Below are positions 24,554 through 34,121 of a stretch of 64,000 bases of DNA, one piece after another. A program made the position numbers and the translations under genes. Each line of letters starts with the position of its first letter. Position 1 is the first letter of the stretch. The stretch covers positions 310,001 to 374,000 of the forward strand of contig NZ_JACHZQ010000008.1 of NCBI RefSeq assembly GCF_014193655.1. Reading direction: 5' to 3'. The notes below the pieces were generated by a model that worked only from the letters and a program-made list of their open reading frames with translations, searched no databases and had not been told where the DNA came from. Source of the DNA: Rhizobium sp. BK313. Its GTDB lineage: Bacteria; Pseudomonadota; Alphaproteobacteria; Rhizobiales; Rhizobiaceae.

Positions 24554-25195
24554 TCAAGGTAGATTGAAGCGCTTACGCAGGTCATCGACCTGCTGCGAAG
24601 TCAAGATTCTCTTGGCGTGATGCTGCAGCATCAGAAAGAGCTTGGCGGTCTCCTCAAGTTCTTCCGTCGCATATTGCGCGTTGGCGAGCGTCGTGCCAGC
24701 AACAACCGGCCCATGATTAGCAAGCAGCATCGCGTGATGCCGCCCCGCGAAGGACTTCACTGCATCGGCAAGCGCCATGTCACCCGGAGCAAAATACGGG
24801 ATGAGCGGCAGGCGCCCGACCCGCATCACGTAATAGGCAGTCAATGGTGGCATGACGTCGTCAGGATCGATATCGCGCATGATGCTGACGGCCGTCGCGT
24901 GGCTGGAATGAAGATGAACGACAGCGCCGGCGTCGCCGCGTTCCCCATACATCGAGAAATGCAGAAACGCTTCCTTTGTCGGCGCATCGCCGGAGACCAA
25001 CCGTCCCGCGGCATCGAAGAGCGACAGCCGGGCAGGATCGAGCGAGCCCATGGAGGCATTGGTCGGTGTCATCAACCAGCCGCCGTCAGCAAGTCGGACC
25101 GAAATATTTCCCGTCGAACCCGATGTCAGGCCCCGCTCGAAAAGCGATTGCCCGGTCCGGCAGATCTCTTCCCGCACCCGGTTGATCTCATTCAT
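24554..25195 (-). CDS. otnC: 3-oxo-tetronate 4-phosphate decarboxylase (class II aldolase family)
   Basis: This 213-residue class II aldolase/adducin-fold protein has RGLTSGSTGNISVRLADGGWLMTPTNASMG for substrate and phosphate binding. The zinc ligands are in VVHLHSSHATAVS and the later His in LLANHGPVVAG, and the acid residue in PTKEAFLH. In the tetronate pathway it converts 3-oxo-tetronate 4-phosphate to dihydroxyacetone phosphate and CO2. Its start overlaps the end of otnK by eight bases, so the two are translationally coupled. Together with OtnK, OtnI and LtnD the assignment is much stronger than from the fold alone. Confidence 0.9.
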   Translation of the reverse strand: MNEINRVREEICRTGQSLFERGLTSGSTGNISVRLADGGWLMTPTNASMGSLDPARLSLFDAAGRLVSGDAPTKEAFLHFSMYGERGDAGAVVHLHSSHATAVSIMRDIDPDDVMPPLTAYYVMRVGRLPLIPYFAPGDMALADAVKSFAGRHHAMLLANHGPVVAGTTLANAQYATEELEETAKLFLMLQHHAKRILTSQQVDDLRKRFNLP

Positions 25196-26489
25196 TGGCG
25201 GGCTTCCTGTCGAGAACGGACCAGGCCTTCAGGAAAAAATCAGGGGCGCCGAAATTGCCGGATTTCAACGCCAGCGTCACATCCGGCCCGTGTACGCTGC
25301 GCGTCCAGGGTACGCCCGGATCGATCTCCGGTCCAATCGAAAGCGCCTTGACGCCGAGACTATTGATGACCGCACCCGAGGTTTCACCGCCCGCGATGAT
25401 AAAACGCGTAAAGCCGCTTGAGAGCAGCTGCTTCGCCACCTCGCCCAACGTCTGCTCCACCAGCGCACCGGACTCATGCCGGCCCATTTTTCCCTGTATC
25501 CGTGCAAGATCATCCGGGCTGGCACTGGAATAGACAAGGGGGGGCGACTCTCCAGTTTGGGCGAGAACCCAATCGGCAATCTGGGCCGCGCTCTGGCCGC
25601 CGTTGACGATCGCATCGACATCCAGACGAAAGACGGGCGCACCTGCATCCTTCGCCCTGTCGATCTGCCCACGCGTCGCAACCGAACACGATCCGGCGAG
25701 GATGACGGCTCGGCCGAGTGATCCGGCCATCGCAGTCGGCGCGCCACGCTTTGCGAGCTTTCCATGTTTGCGGAAGTTTTCCGGAAGCCCCATGGCAATG
25801 CCCGAACCACCGGTAATCAAATTCATGCCATCGCATGCTGCGCCGAGTGCGCGCAAGTCGGCATCGGACAAGGTATCGACGATGAGAATGCGCTTGCCGG
25901 CAGCTTGCTGGGCAGCGAAGTCGGCGCGGATAGCTGCCTCTCCTTTCGAGATCACTGACCAATCGGCAAGCCCCACCGCCCGGTTCGTCTGACGCTGCAA
26001 TACCCGGACGAGATCGGGGTCGTGCATCGGCGTCAAAGGGTGGTCCTTCAGCGGGCTTTCGGACAGCAACCGGTCGCCGACGAAAAGGTGCCCCTTATAG
26101 ACGGTGCGGCCGGCGGCCGGAAATGAAGGGCAGGCAATTGTCAGACGGTTGCCGGTAAGGTCCTGCAACACTTCGGCAACAGGCCCGATGTTGCCCTGGT
26201 CGGTGGAATCGAATGTGGAGCAATATTTGAGCAGAAGCTGTTCGCAGCCGGCCGAGAGCAGTACCGTCGCCGCTGCGCGAGATTCTTGAACGGCATCCTC
26301 GGCGGGAATGGTTCTCGATTTGAGGGCAACAACGATGGCATCCGCCTCCGGAAGCTCCTGACCGGCTTCCGGAACGCCGATCAATTGCACCGTGCGCATG
26401 CCCTCTCGGGAGAGCATCAGGCACAGGTCCGTCGCACCAGTGATATCGTCGGCCACTGCTCCTATCAGCAAATCGTCTTTCCTCGCCAA
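25188..26489 (-). CDS. otnK: 3-oxo-tetronate kinase (four-carbon acid sugar kinase, DUF1537)
   Basis: This 433-residue kinase has an N-terminal substrate domain (GAVADDITGATDLCLMLSREG; LLKYCSTFDSTDQGNIGPV; CPSFPAAGRTVYKGHLFVG) and a C-terminal ATP domain ending in RFIIAGGETSGAVINSLGV. These are signature blocks of the DUF1537 acid-sugar kinases. The start is TTG 26489 after GGGAGAATGCC; the nearby ATG is out of frame. It phosphorylates 3-oxo-tetronate. It is the first gene of the minus-strand operon and diverges from ltnD across a 188-bp spacer carrying an operator-like site at 26590. Confidence 0.93.
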   Translation of the reverse strand: MARKDDLLIGAVADDITGATDLCLMLSREGMRTVQLIGVPEAGQELPEADAIVVALKSRTIPAEDAVQESRAAATVLLSAGCEQLLLKYCSTFDSTDQGNIGPVAEVLQDLTGNRLTIACPSFPAAGRTVYKGHLFVGDRLLSESPLKDHPLTPMHDPDLVRVLQRQTNRAVGLADWSVISKGEAAIRADFAAQQAAGKRILIVDTLSDADLRALGAACDGMNLITGGSGIAMGLPENFRKHGKLAKRGAPTAMAGSLGRAVILAGSCSVATRGQIDRAKDAGAPVFRLDVDAIVNGGQSAAQIADWVLAQTGESPPLVYSSASPDDLARIQGKMGRHESGALVEQTLGEVAKQLLSSGFTRFIIAGGETSGAVINSLGVKALSIGPEIDPGVPWTRSVHGPDVTLALKSGNFGAPDFFLKAWSVLDRKPANE

Positions 26490-26589
26490 GGCATTCTCCC
26501 GTCATGAGTGCCGATATGATCGACCGGCAACGCAAATCAGTCACAAATAAAGGCTTGCAATCCGTTTCGCCGATAAGCTAACCATAGAG

Positions 26590-26603
26590 TGGCAACGCTG
26601 TCA
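26590..26603. promoter_or_regulatory. LacI-type operator in the otnK/ltnD divergent promoter
   Basis: On the minus strand the bases read TGACAGCGTTGCCA. This differs by one base from the TGACAGCGCTGCCA site at 30390-30403 upstream of the sugar importer. The site sits in the 188-bp spacer between divergent tetronate genes, so one LacI-type repressor probably controls both. Confidence 0.6.
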
Positions 26604-26677
26604 TTACTTTTCCGAGTGTCGTAAATCAAGCCATTTCTGGTGAACGATCGGGCAAGTGGAACAATGGATTTGGGAAC

Positions 26678-27595
26678 ATGAGCGAACGGGCGATTTCAAA
26701 GGTCTGCGTCATCGGCCTTGGGTCTATGGGTTTTGGTGTAGCGCTTTCGCTACTGCGCAAGGGCTTCAGGACGAGCGGCTACGACATCAACGCCGAGACA
26801 CTGGCACGGTTCTCGGAAGCTGGCGGAGAGGCCGAAGAAAACCCTGCCGCCGCGGCAAAAGATGCGGATGTGGTGATCACCGTCGTCGTTAACGGGGTAC
26901 AAACGGAAAGTGTGCTGTTCGGCGACAATGGAGCAGCCTCCGGCATGGCAACGGGCGGCACGATTCTTTCTTTCGCAACCATGCCGCCCCAGTTGGCCGA
27001 GCAGTTGGCAGCCAGCGCTTACAAGCTGGGCCTGGACTATATCGATGGACCAATCAGCGGCGGGGCGAAGCGGGCTGCTGCCGGCGAACTCACGGTGATG
27101 GGCTCTGGTTCACGCAAGGCCTTTGCCCATGTCCGGCCGGTGCTCGATGCGATTGCCCTCAAGGTCTATGAACTCGGCGAAAAGCCCGGCATCGGCTCGT
27201 CCTTCAAGATCGTCAACCAGCTGCTGGCCGGCGTTCACATTGCCGCCGCATGCGAAGCCATCACCTTTGCCAAAGCGCTGGGTCTCGATATCGGTAAGGT
27301 CTACGAGGTCATCACGGCGTCAGCCGGCAATTCGTGGATGTTTGAAAATCGGGTGCCGCACATCCTCCAAGGTGACTACAGCCCGCATAGCGCCGTCGAT
27401 ATCTTCAACAAGGACCTTGGCATCGTCTCGGACCTCGGGCGTGACAAGAAATTCCCGCTGCCGATCGCTTCGGCTGCGCTCCAGATGTTCATCATGACAT
27501 CGGCGGCGGGGATGGGTCGGGATGACGATGCTTCGATCGCCCGACTGCTCGCAAGCATCGCTGACATCGATCTTCCTGGTGTACCGAAGGCCTGA
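26678..27595 (+). CDS. ltnD: L-threonate dehydrogenase-type beta-hydroxyacid dehydrogenase
   Basis: This 305-residue HIBADH-superfamily protein has the NAD motif CVIGLGSMGFGVALSLLRKG, the substrate loop DGPISGGAKRAAAGELTVM, the catalytic Lys in SSFKIVNQLLAGVH, and the C-terminal helix DIFNKDLGIV that LtnD members share. LtnD oxidises L-threonate at C2 to 2-oxo-tetronate, the first step before OtnI, OtnK and OtnC. It starts the plus-strand operon; otnI follows after three bases. Erythronate or another four-carbon acid cannot be excluded as substrate. Confidence 0.9.
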   Translation: MSERAISKVCVIGLGSMGFGVALSLLRKGFRTSGYDINAETLARFSEAGGEAEENPAAAAKDADVVITVVVNGVQTESVLFGDNGAASGMATGGTILSFATMPPQLAEQLAASAYKLGLDYIDGPISGGAKRAAAGELTVMGSGSRKAFAHVRPVLDAIALKVYELGEKPGIGSSFKIVNQLLAGVHIAAACEAITFAKALGLDIGKVYEVITASAGNSWMFENRVPHILQGDYSPHSAVDIFNKDLGIVSDLGRDKKFPLPIASAALQMFIMTSAAGMGRDDDASIARLLASIADIDLPGVPKA

Positions 27596-27598
27596 CTG

Positions 27599-28393
27599 AT
27601 GCCCAGTTTTGCCGCCAATCTCACGATGATGTTCAACGAAGTCCCGTTCCTCGATCGCTTCGAGGCGGCATCGGCGGCGGGGTTCTCCGCCGTCGAATTC
27701 CTGTTTCCCTACGAGCATCCGCCGGAAGTGATCTCCGAGCGGCTGCAGGCCAATGGCCTGACATTGGCGCTCTTCAATCTTCCACCCGGTGACTGGCAAG
27801 CCGGAGAGCGCGGGCTCGCGACGCTCCCCGAGCGCCGTGACGAATTCAGGATATCGGTCGAAATCGCGCTCTCCTACGCCAAGAGTACCGGAGCGAAGCG
27901 CTTCCACATGATGAGCGGAATTGCCTCGAGAACCGGCCCGAAGGCTGTTGCCGACTACCGCGACTCACTCTCCTTCGCATGCGATCGTGCTGGCGAGCAT
28001 GATATCGATGTCGTCATCGAGCCGATCAATTCACGGGATATGCCCGGCTACTTCCTGAATGATTTCGATTTTGCAGCTGACATCATTCGCGATTTAAACA
28101 AGCCCAATCTACGGCTGCAGTTCGATATCTACCATCGCCAGATCATTCACGGAGACGTGTTGACGGGACTGCGCCAACTAATGCCAATTATCGGTCATGT
28201 TCAGATTGCAGCCGTTCCGCTGCGACATGAGCCCGGCACGGGCGAACTGAACGATTTCAGCATATTGCGTGAACTCGACATCCTTGGGTATGAGGGCTTC
28301 GTCGGATGCGAATACCGCCCGGCTGGCGACACGAGATCCGGTCTCCTTTGGTTGGACACGTTCCGGAACGGAAAAGCGAAAGGCGGCCTCTAG
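27599..28393 (+). CDS. otnI: 2-oxo-tetronate isomerase (hydroxypyruvate isomerase-like)
   Basis: This 264-residue TIM-barrel protein of the Hyi/OtnI group begins MPSFAANLTMMFNEVPFLDRFEAASAAGF. The catalytic Glu residues lie in VVIEPINSRDMPGYFLND and near the end in GYEGFVGCEYRP, with LQFDIYHRQIIHGD for the metal site and RHEPGTGELND. It isomerises 2-oxo-tetronate to 3-oxo-tetronate, linking LtnD to OtnK. The gene starts three bases after ltnD, and its stop codon lies in the loop of a terminator hairpin. Confidence 0.9.
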   Translation: MPSFAANLTMMFNEVPFLDRFEAASAAGFSAVEFLFPYEHPPEVISERLQANGLTLALFNLPPGDWQAGERGLATLPERRDEFRISVEIALSYAKSTGAKRFHMMSGIASRTGPKAVADYRDSLSFACDRAGEHDIDVVIEPINSRDMPGYFLNDFDFAADIIRDLNKPNLRLQFDIYHRQIIHGDVLTGLRQLMPIIGHVQIAAVPLRHEPGTGELNDFSILRELDILGYEGFVGCEYRPAGDTRSGLLWLDTFRNGKAKGGL

Positions 28394-28400
28394 GGCCGCC
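28382..28400. terminator. Bidirectional terminator overlapping the otnI stop
   Basis: GGCGGCC (28382-28388) pairs with GGCCGCC (28394-28400), with TCTAG as loop, so the TAG stop of otnI is in the loop. On the minus strand the stem is followed by TTTCGCTTTTCC, a good T-run for the convergent aldo/keto reductase gene ending at 28409. Confidence 0.7.
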
Positions 28401-28408
28401 TTCGTCAT

Positions 28409-29470
28409 TCAGACCTTGCCGAGATCCTCGTAATCGGCATGGAGCGCCCAATCACCGGCGCAGAACCGCTCTTTGGCGAAGTTGTGCTGATGCCAGTAGG
28501 GGTAGAGATAAGGCAAGCGGCTGACCTCGTTCAGGCGCCCGAGTTCGTCGCTGCTAAGCTTCACATCGACGGCTGCCATATTATCCCTGAAGTGCTGCTC
28601 CGTGAGGCCGCCGACGACCAGTGACGTAACTCCGGGTCGCGACAGCGTCCACGACAACGCGACCTGAGCCGGCGTGACACCGCGTACCCTCGCGATATCA
28701 TCAAGCACATCGACAATGTTCCACAGCCGCTCCTGATCGCGAATCGGCGGCTCGCTCCAGCCGGCAGCCTGGCGAGAATCTGCCGGTGTCTTGTTGCGGC
28801 CGAAAGCGCCCGACAGCAAACCGGCTGCCAGCGGGCTCCACACCATAGCGCCCAGGCCCTGATCGACCGAGATCGGCAGCAATTCGTACTCCGCTTCGCG
28901 CGCTTCGAGCGTGTAGTGGATTTGTTGCGTGACGAACCGCGGATAGTTTTTAAGCTCGGAGACGCGGAGCGCCTTCATGATATGCCAGCCTGAATAATTC
29001 GAGCAGCCGATGTAGCGGATCTTGCCCTGCTGGACGAGCGTATCGAGCGCCGAAAGCATCTCCTCGAGCGGCGTCAGCCCGTCCCATTCGTGCATGAAAT
29101 AGATGTCGATATGGTCCGTTCTCAAACGCTTGAGGCTGCGCTCGCATTCCCGGATCAGGTGGTAGCGAGACACGCCCTCGTCATTCGGACCGTCGCCGAT
29201 GCGCATACGAGCCTTCGATGAGATGAGGATCCGATCGCGGCGTCCCTCCAGAACTTCGCCGAGAATTTCCTCCGAACCACCGAGCGAATACATGTTTGCG
29301 GTATCGAAGACATTGATGCCGCCATCGATGCAGACGTCGACCAGCCGCTGGGCTTCCTTGACGCCCTGGCTTGCGACCATGGCAAAATCGCCTCGCCCGG
29401 CAAAAGAGAACGTCCCCATGCTCAACGCGGATATCTTCAGGCCGGAGTGGCCGAGTGTCCTGTATTCCAT
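28409..29470 (-). CDS. Aldo/keto reductase (AKR superfamily)
   Basis: This 353-residue protein starts at ATG 29470 (MEYRTLGHSGLKISALSMGT) with GGAG six bases upstream; an ATG four codons earlier lacks a site. The AKR tetrad is visible as Asp and Tyr in FDTANMYSLGGSEE, Lys in ILISSKA and His in YFMHEWD. The C-terminal NADP-binding segment is GVTSLVVGGLTEQHFRDNM. It follows the racemase-like gene after 43 bases on the same strand. It probably reduces or oxidises a sugar or sugar-derived carbonyl in this carbohydrate gene block; the exact substrate is unknown. Confidence 0.9.
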   Translation of the reverse strand: MEYRTLGHSGLKISALSMGTFSFAGRGDFAMVASQGVKEAQRLVDVCIDGGINVFDTANMYSLGGSEEILGEVLEGRRDRILISSKARMRIGDGPNDEGVSRYHLIRECERSLKRLRTDHIDIYFMHEWDGLTPLEEMLSALDTLVQQGKIRYIGCSNYSGWHIMKALRVSELKNYPRFVTQQIHYTLEAREAEYELLPISVDQGLGAMVWSPLAAGLLSGAFGRNKTPADSRQAAGWSEPPIRDQERLWNIVDVLDDIARVRGVTPAQVALSWTLSRPGVTSLVVGGLTEQHFRDNMAAVDVKLSSDELGRLNEVSRLPYLYPYWHQHNFAKERFCAGDWALHADYEDLGKV

Positions 29471-29513
29471 TTCGATCTCCATTGTTCAGAATGCGGGCGA
29501 AGGATCGCCTTCG

Positions 29514-30188
29514 TCAGGAATCTGCGGCGTTAGCCAGCAGTTCTTGTCCGACATAGGTCATGCCAAGCTGAGGGCTCGTCAGCACTGGCACGTCGGGCGA
29601 TCCAGGCCCCAGGGCTTCCAGGGCATTTGCCATCGATGCCTGGGCAAGAACGATCATCTCCGATCGCGAAGCGAGCGCCTTGAAACCCGCAATCACCAAT
29701 TCGTCGTGCCCATGCCGATCACCTTGCGCCAGGCGCTCGAAAGCGCCATTGCACAACATCTCCACGATCTCGCAATTTCTCCCGGCCGCCGCGGCAGCAC
29801 TTCGAATCATGGTCCTGGTCGGCACGAGTGTTGTCGGCAAAGTCGCGAGAATGCCGATGCGCTGGGCCGAAGCGACCGCGGCATTCGCCATTCCCTGATC
29901 AATCCGGAACAGGGGAACCAACGCCAAAGGGCGAATGATATCAACGGCGTCACCCAGCGACGAACATGTCACGACGATCGCGTCTGCGCCGGCTTCGGTG
30001 GCCGAAAAGACATACTGAGCGAGTCTTTTCACCGTCGTTTGCGACAGAGCACCATCGCGAATGGTGTTTCGCAGCAGGCTCTCGTCGAGAATATTGAAGG
30101 AACCCCAACCGGGCAGCGCGGTCGATACCAGCGGCTGGAACACCTGTACAAGGCTTGAAACCGTGTGGATGAGGGCAAGCGACGGCAT
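29514..30188 (-). CDS. Asp/Glu-racemase superfamily protein with a single conserved cysteine
   Basis: This 224-residue protein starts at ATG 30188 (MPSLALIHTVSSLVQVFQPL). The pseudo-symmetric racemase fold is indicated by ADAIVVTCSSLGDA (Cys75), RIGILATLPTTLVPT and the second-half motif IVLAQASMA (181-187). In aspartate, glutamate and hydantoin racemases the second motif carries the other catalytic Cys; here it is Ala/Ser, so ordinary two-base racemisation looks impossible. A paralogue with the same change is at 55774-56442. It probably shares a transcript with the aldo/keto reductase. An isomerase, decarboxylase or lyase role is conceivable. Confidence 0.82.
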   Translation of the reverse strand: MPSLALIHTVSSLVQVFQPLVSTALPGWGSFNILDESLLRNTIRDGALSQTTVKRLAQYVFSATEAGADAIVVTCSSLGDAVDIIRPLALVPLFRIDQGMANAAVASAQRIGILATLPTTLVPTRTMIRSAAAAAGRNCEIVEMLCNGAFERLAQGDRHGHDELVIAGFKALASRSEMIVLAQASMANALEALGPGSPDVPVLTSPQLGMTYVGQELLANAADS

Positions 30189-30233
30189 GATGGCAATCCG
30201 GAAGCGTTTGTTGTCGGCGCAACATAAGCACAA

Positions 30234-30247
30234 TGAAAGCGCTGTCA
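30234..30247. promoter_or_regulatory. LacI-type operator A (racemase/importer divergent region)
   Basis: TGAAAGCGCTGTCA is an imperfect palindrome centred on AGCGCT. It lies 46 bases upstream of the racemase-like start and 256 before the permease. It belongs to the same set as 30390, 30443 and 26590. The whole 314-bp spacer 30189-30502 contains no gene. Confidence 0.6.
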
Positions 30248-30389
30248 CAATAGAGAAAAGTGCATCTAACACATCGTGAGATTGTATTGACTGCGTGGCA
30301 ATCGGAACAATCTACGCCACCAGCACCTGTATAATTGCCGAAAATCTTGCACACGCCTCGTTGACAAGCGAAAAAATCTGAGAATTTAA

Positions 30390-30403
30390 TGACAGCGCTG
30401 CCA
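30390..30403. promoter_or_regulatory. LacI-type operator B upstream of the sugar importer
   Basis: TGACAGCGCTGCCA is a near-perfect palindrome centred on AGCGCT, 100 bases before the permease start. It is the best copy of the local operator family. Confidence 0.65.
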
Positions 30404-30442
30404 CATTGAGGAAAAATGCCTTGAGAATGGTCGAGTATGGGA

Positions 30443-30456
30443 TGACAGCGCTCAGC
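30443..30456. promoter_or_regulatory. LacI-type operator C (partial) upstream of the sugar importer
   Basis: TGACAGCGCTCAGC keeps the left half and centre of the operator family but diverges in its right half. It is 53 bases downstream of site B and 47 bases before the permease start. The spacing could support looping or cooperative repression with sites A and B. Confidence 0.45.
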
Positions 30457-30502
30457 ATTGGAGCACGCCGTCTCGAAGGCAGCGCCTGTGTGGAGGAGCA
30501 AC

Positions 30503-31513
30503 GTGTCGACAACGAATCAAGATCATCCGATAGCAGGTACGCAATCGTCGCCTGTGCTTGATGAGATCCGGAAACTGTTTCAGGTCCGAGAGTTCAATGT
30601 TTTGATTGCATTGATTGCCGTCGGAATAATCATCAGCCTGTTCACGCCCTACTTCTTCACGACAGACAACCTGATGGGTGTTTTTCGCGCGTTCTCGCTG
30701 ACCGCGATCATGAGCATCGGCATGGTGTTGGTGATCATCACAGGCGGCATCGATCTCTCGGTCGGTTCGGCGATGGGTCTCGCGTCTCTGGTGACAGCAC
30801 TCTGCTTCGACGCTGCCCTTCCGATGGGCATCTGCATTGCCGCGGGCATCGGCGTCGGGCTCATCTTCGGCTTCATCAACGGCGTTCTGGTTACCGTCAT
30901 CGGGTTGCCGCCCTTCATCGCAACCCTCGGAACGCTGAGCATCGGGCGCGGCCTGATGTACATGATCACACATGGCATCCCGGTGACGCCGGACACGCCT
31001 GACTCCTTCGCATTTTTAGGCCAAGGATATATCGGCCCGGTGCCGGTGCCAGTCGTGCTGATGCTGATTTTGATGGTCGTCTTCGCAATCATCATGCGCG
31101 GCACCCGCTTTGGACGGCATATTTATGCGACGGGTGGCAACGAATATGCGGCGCGCCTGAGTGGCGTCAAAGTCGATCGCGTCAAACTCTCTGTATACGT
31201 GATCTCGTCCACGATCGCGTCCGTCGCCGGTGTCATCGGATTTTCCCGCTACCTTTCTGCCGAGCCGGCGTCCGGCTTCGGCGCCGAGCTCGACGTGATC
31301 GCTGCAGCTGCCATCGGCGGGGCCAGTCTGTCCGGCGGCGTGGGAAGCGTGACCGGTGCCGTCATCGGCGCAGCACTTGTCGGCGTCATCGCAAACGGTG
31401 TCGTTCTGCTCAACATCAATACCTATGCGCAGCAGGCCATTACGGGCGGCGTGATCTTGATCGCCGTCAGCCTCGACGTACTCAGAAATCGGATCATGGG
31501 AGGACGGGCCTGA
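30503..31513 (+). CDS. Ribose-type ABC transporter permease (RbsC family)
   Basis: This 336-residue membrane protein starts at GTG 30503, preceded by GTGGAGGAGCAAC; an upstream in-frame ATG has no ribosome site and would overlap operator C. It has about nine to ten hydrophobic helices, with the family signature MVLVIITGGIDLSVGSAMGLASL near residue 85 and AAAIGGASLSGGVGSVTGAVIGA near 275. It forms the membrane channel for a monosaccharide or polyol importer with the next two genes. Permease-binding protein-ATPase is an unusual order; RbsA-type ATPases usually come first. Confidence 0.93.
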   Translation: MSTTNQDHPIAGTQSSPVLDEIRKLFQVREFNVLIALIAVGIIISLFTPYFFTTDNLMGVFRAFSLTAIMSIGMVLVIITGGIDLSVGSAMGLASLVTALCFDAALPMGICIAAGIGVGLIFGFINGVLVTVIGLPPFIATLGTLSIGRGLMYMITHGIPVTPDTPDSFAFLGQGYIGPVPVPVVLMLILMVVFAIIMRGTRFGRHIYATGGNEYAARLSGVKVDRVKLSVYVISSTIASVAGVIGFSRYLSAEPASGFGAELDVIAAAAIGGASLSGGVGSVTGAVIGAALVGVIANGVVLLNINTYAQQAITGGVILIAVSLDVLRNRIMGGRA

Positions 31514-31577
31514 CGTTGAGGCCACTCGGTTACTTAAAGGATGAGGCTCGAGGAGAGCCCTGTAGGAGGAGAATGAA

Positions 31578-32522
31578 ATGAATCTTTTTATGAAATCAGT
31601 AAAGCTCGCGCTTGTGGGAGCTTCCTTGCTTGTGGTGGCGCAGGCCGCGACGGCAAAAGACAAGGCGGACATAACCGTCGCTGTCGTCCCGAAAGTCGCA
31701 GTTCCGTTCTTTGACGACTGCAACACCGGCGCTCAGAAGGCGGCGGAAGCACTCGGCGTCAAATACCAATGGGTCGTGCCGCAAAACACGCAGGGTTCTA
31801 CACAGGTCAAGATCATTGAAGACCTGATCTCGCGCCATGTCGACGGCATCGCGATTTCGGTCAACGAACCCAAATCGGTCGAAGGCATCATCAAGCAGGC
31901 GGTCAAGGCCGGGATCAAGGTGCTGACCTTTGACAGTGACAGCGCCAAGAGCGGCCGCAGCATGTATATCGGCACCGTAAACGAACAGGCCGGCGTGACC
32001 ATGGGCAAATCCATGGCCGAAGCCATCGGCGGTGAAGGCACGGTCGCGATCGTGACGGGCGAATTGGGTGCATCGAACCTCAATGAACGCATTGCCGGCG
32101 TAAAGAAGGCGCTCGAAGCCTATCCGAAGATCAAGATTGCGGCGACCGAAGGCACTGAAGACGATCTTGCCAAGGGTGTCTCCGTAACCGAGGCACTGCT
32201 TCGCGCCAATCCGGATCTCAAGGGCATCTTCGGTATCAGCCAGGTCGGCGGACCGGCCGTCGCCAAGGTTCTTGCCGAGAAGGAATTTTCGGATCGCAAG
32301 GGCAAGCTGAAGGTCTTTGCCTTCGACGACCTTCCCGACACCATTCGCGGTGTCAAGGACGGCTTCATCAACGGCATCATGGTCCAGCGTCCGGTAACGA
32401 TGGGCAAGCTTGCCGTAGAGCATCTGGTTGATCAGATCGACGGAAAAGAGACCGCACCGAAGGACATCGACACCGGTGTAACGGTCGTTACCGCTGCCAA
32501 CCTCGGCAGCTACACCAAGTAA
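31578..32522 (+). CDS. Ribose/polyol-type ABC substrate-binding protein (RbsB family)
   Basis: This 314-residue periplasmic protein starts at ATG 31578 with AGGAGGAG upstream. A Sec leader (residues 1-25, cleaved near ATA-KD) precedes a type I binding fold: VAVVPKVAVPFFDDCNTGAQKAAEAL, VDGIAISVNEPKSVEGIIKQA, and the domain crossover FAFDDLPDTIRGVKDG. Such proteins bind aldopentoses, polyols or related sugars. The adjacent tetronate genes and shared operators make a four-carbon sugar acid or its precursor a possible ligand. A hairpin right after the gene probably keeps its transcript in excess over the ATPase. Confidence 0.93.
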   Translation: MNLFMKSVKLALVGASLLVVAQAATAKDKADITVAVVPKVAVPFFDDCNTGAQKAAEALGVKYQWVVPQNTQGSTQVKIIEDLISRHVDGIAISVNEPKSVEGIIKQAVKAGIKVLTFDSDSAKSGRSMYIGTVNEQAGVTMGKSMAEAIGGEGTVAIVTGELGASNLNERIAGVKKALEAYPKIKIAATEGTEDDLAKGVSVTEALLRANPDLKGIFGISQVGGPAVAKVLAEKEFSDRKGKLKVFAFDDLPDTIRGVKDGFINGIMVQRPVTMGKLAVEHLVDQIDGKETAPKDIDTGVTVVTAANLGSYTK

Positions 32523-32529
32523 GCCGTCC

Positions 32530-32554
32530 GGGTGCGGAGTGACACTTCGCACCC
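32530..32554 (+). terminator. Intra-operon hairpin after the binding-protein gene
   Basis: GGGTGCG (32530-32536) pairs with CGCACCC (32548-32554), with an inner AGTG/CACT stem. Only eight bases separate it from the stop. It is likely to stabilise the upstream mRNA or terminate partially, as is common after periplasmic binding-protein genes. Confidence 0.55.
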
Positions 32555-32588
32555 GCTTTCCTGCCGCTTAGCCATAGACAGGTCTACC

Positions 32589-34091
<1,503 letters not shown>

Positions 34092-34121
34092 GCAACAGCA
34101 TCACATAAAGGAGTAGTCCCC

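Noticed and set aside
30458..30502. Longer importer permease from ATG 30458
   Set aside because: GGAGGAG directly precedes GTG 30503; the longer form has no site and adds a non-conserved tail.
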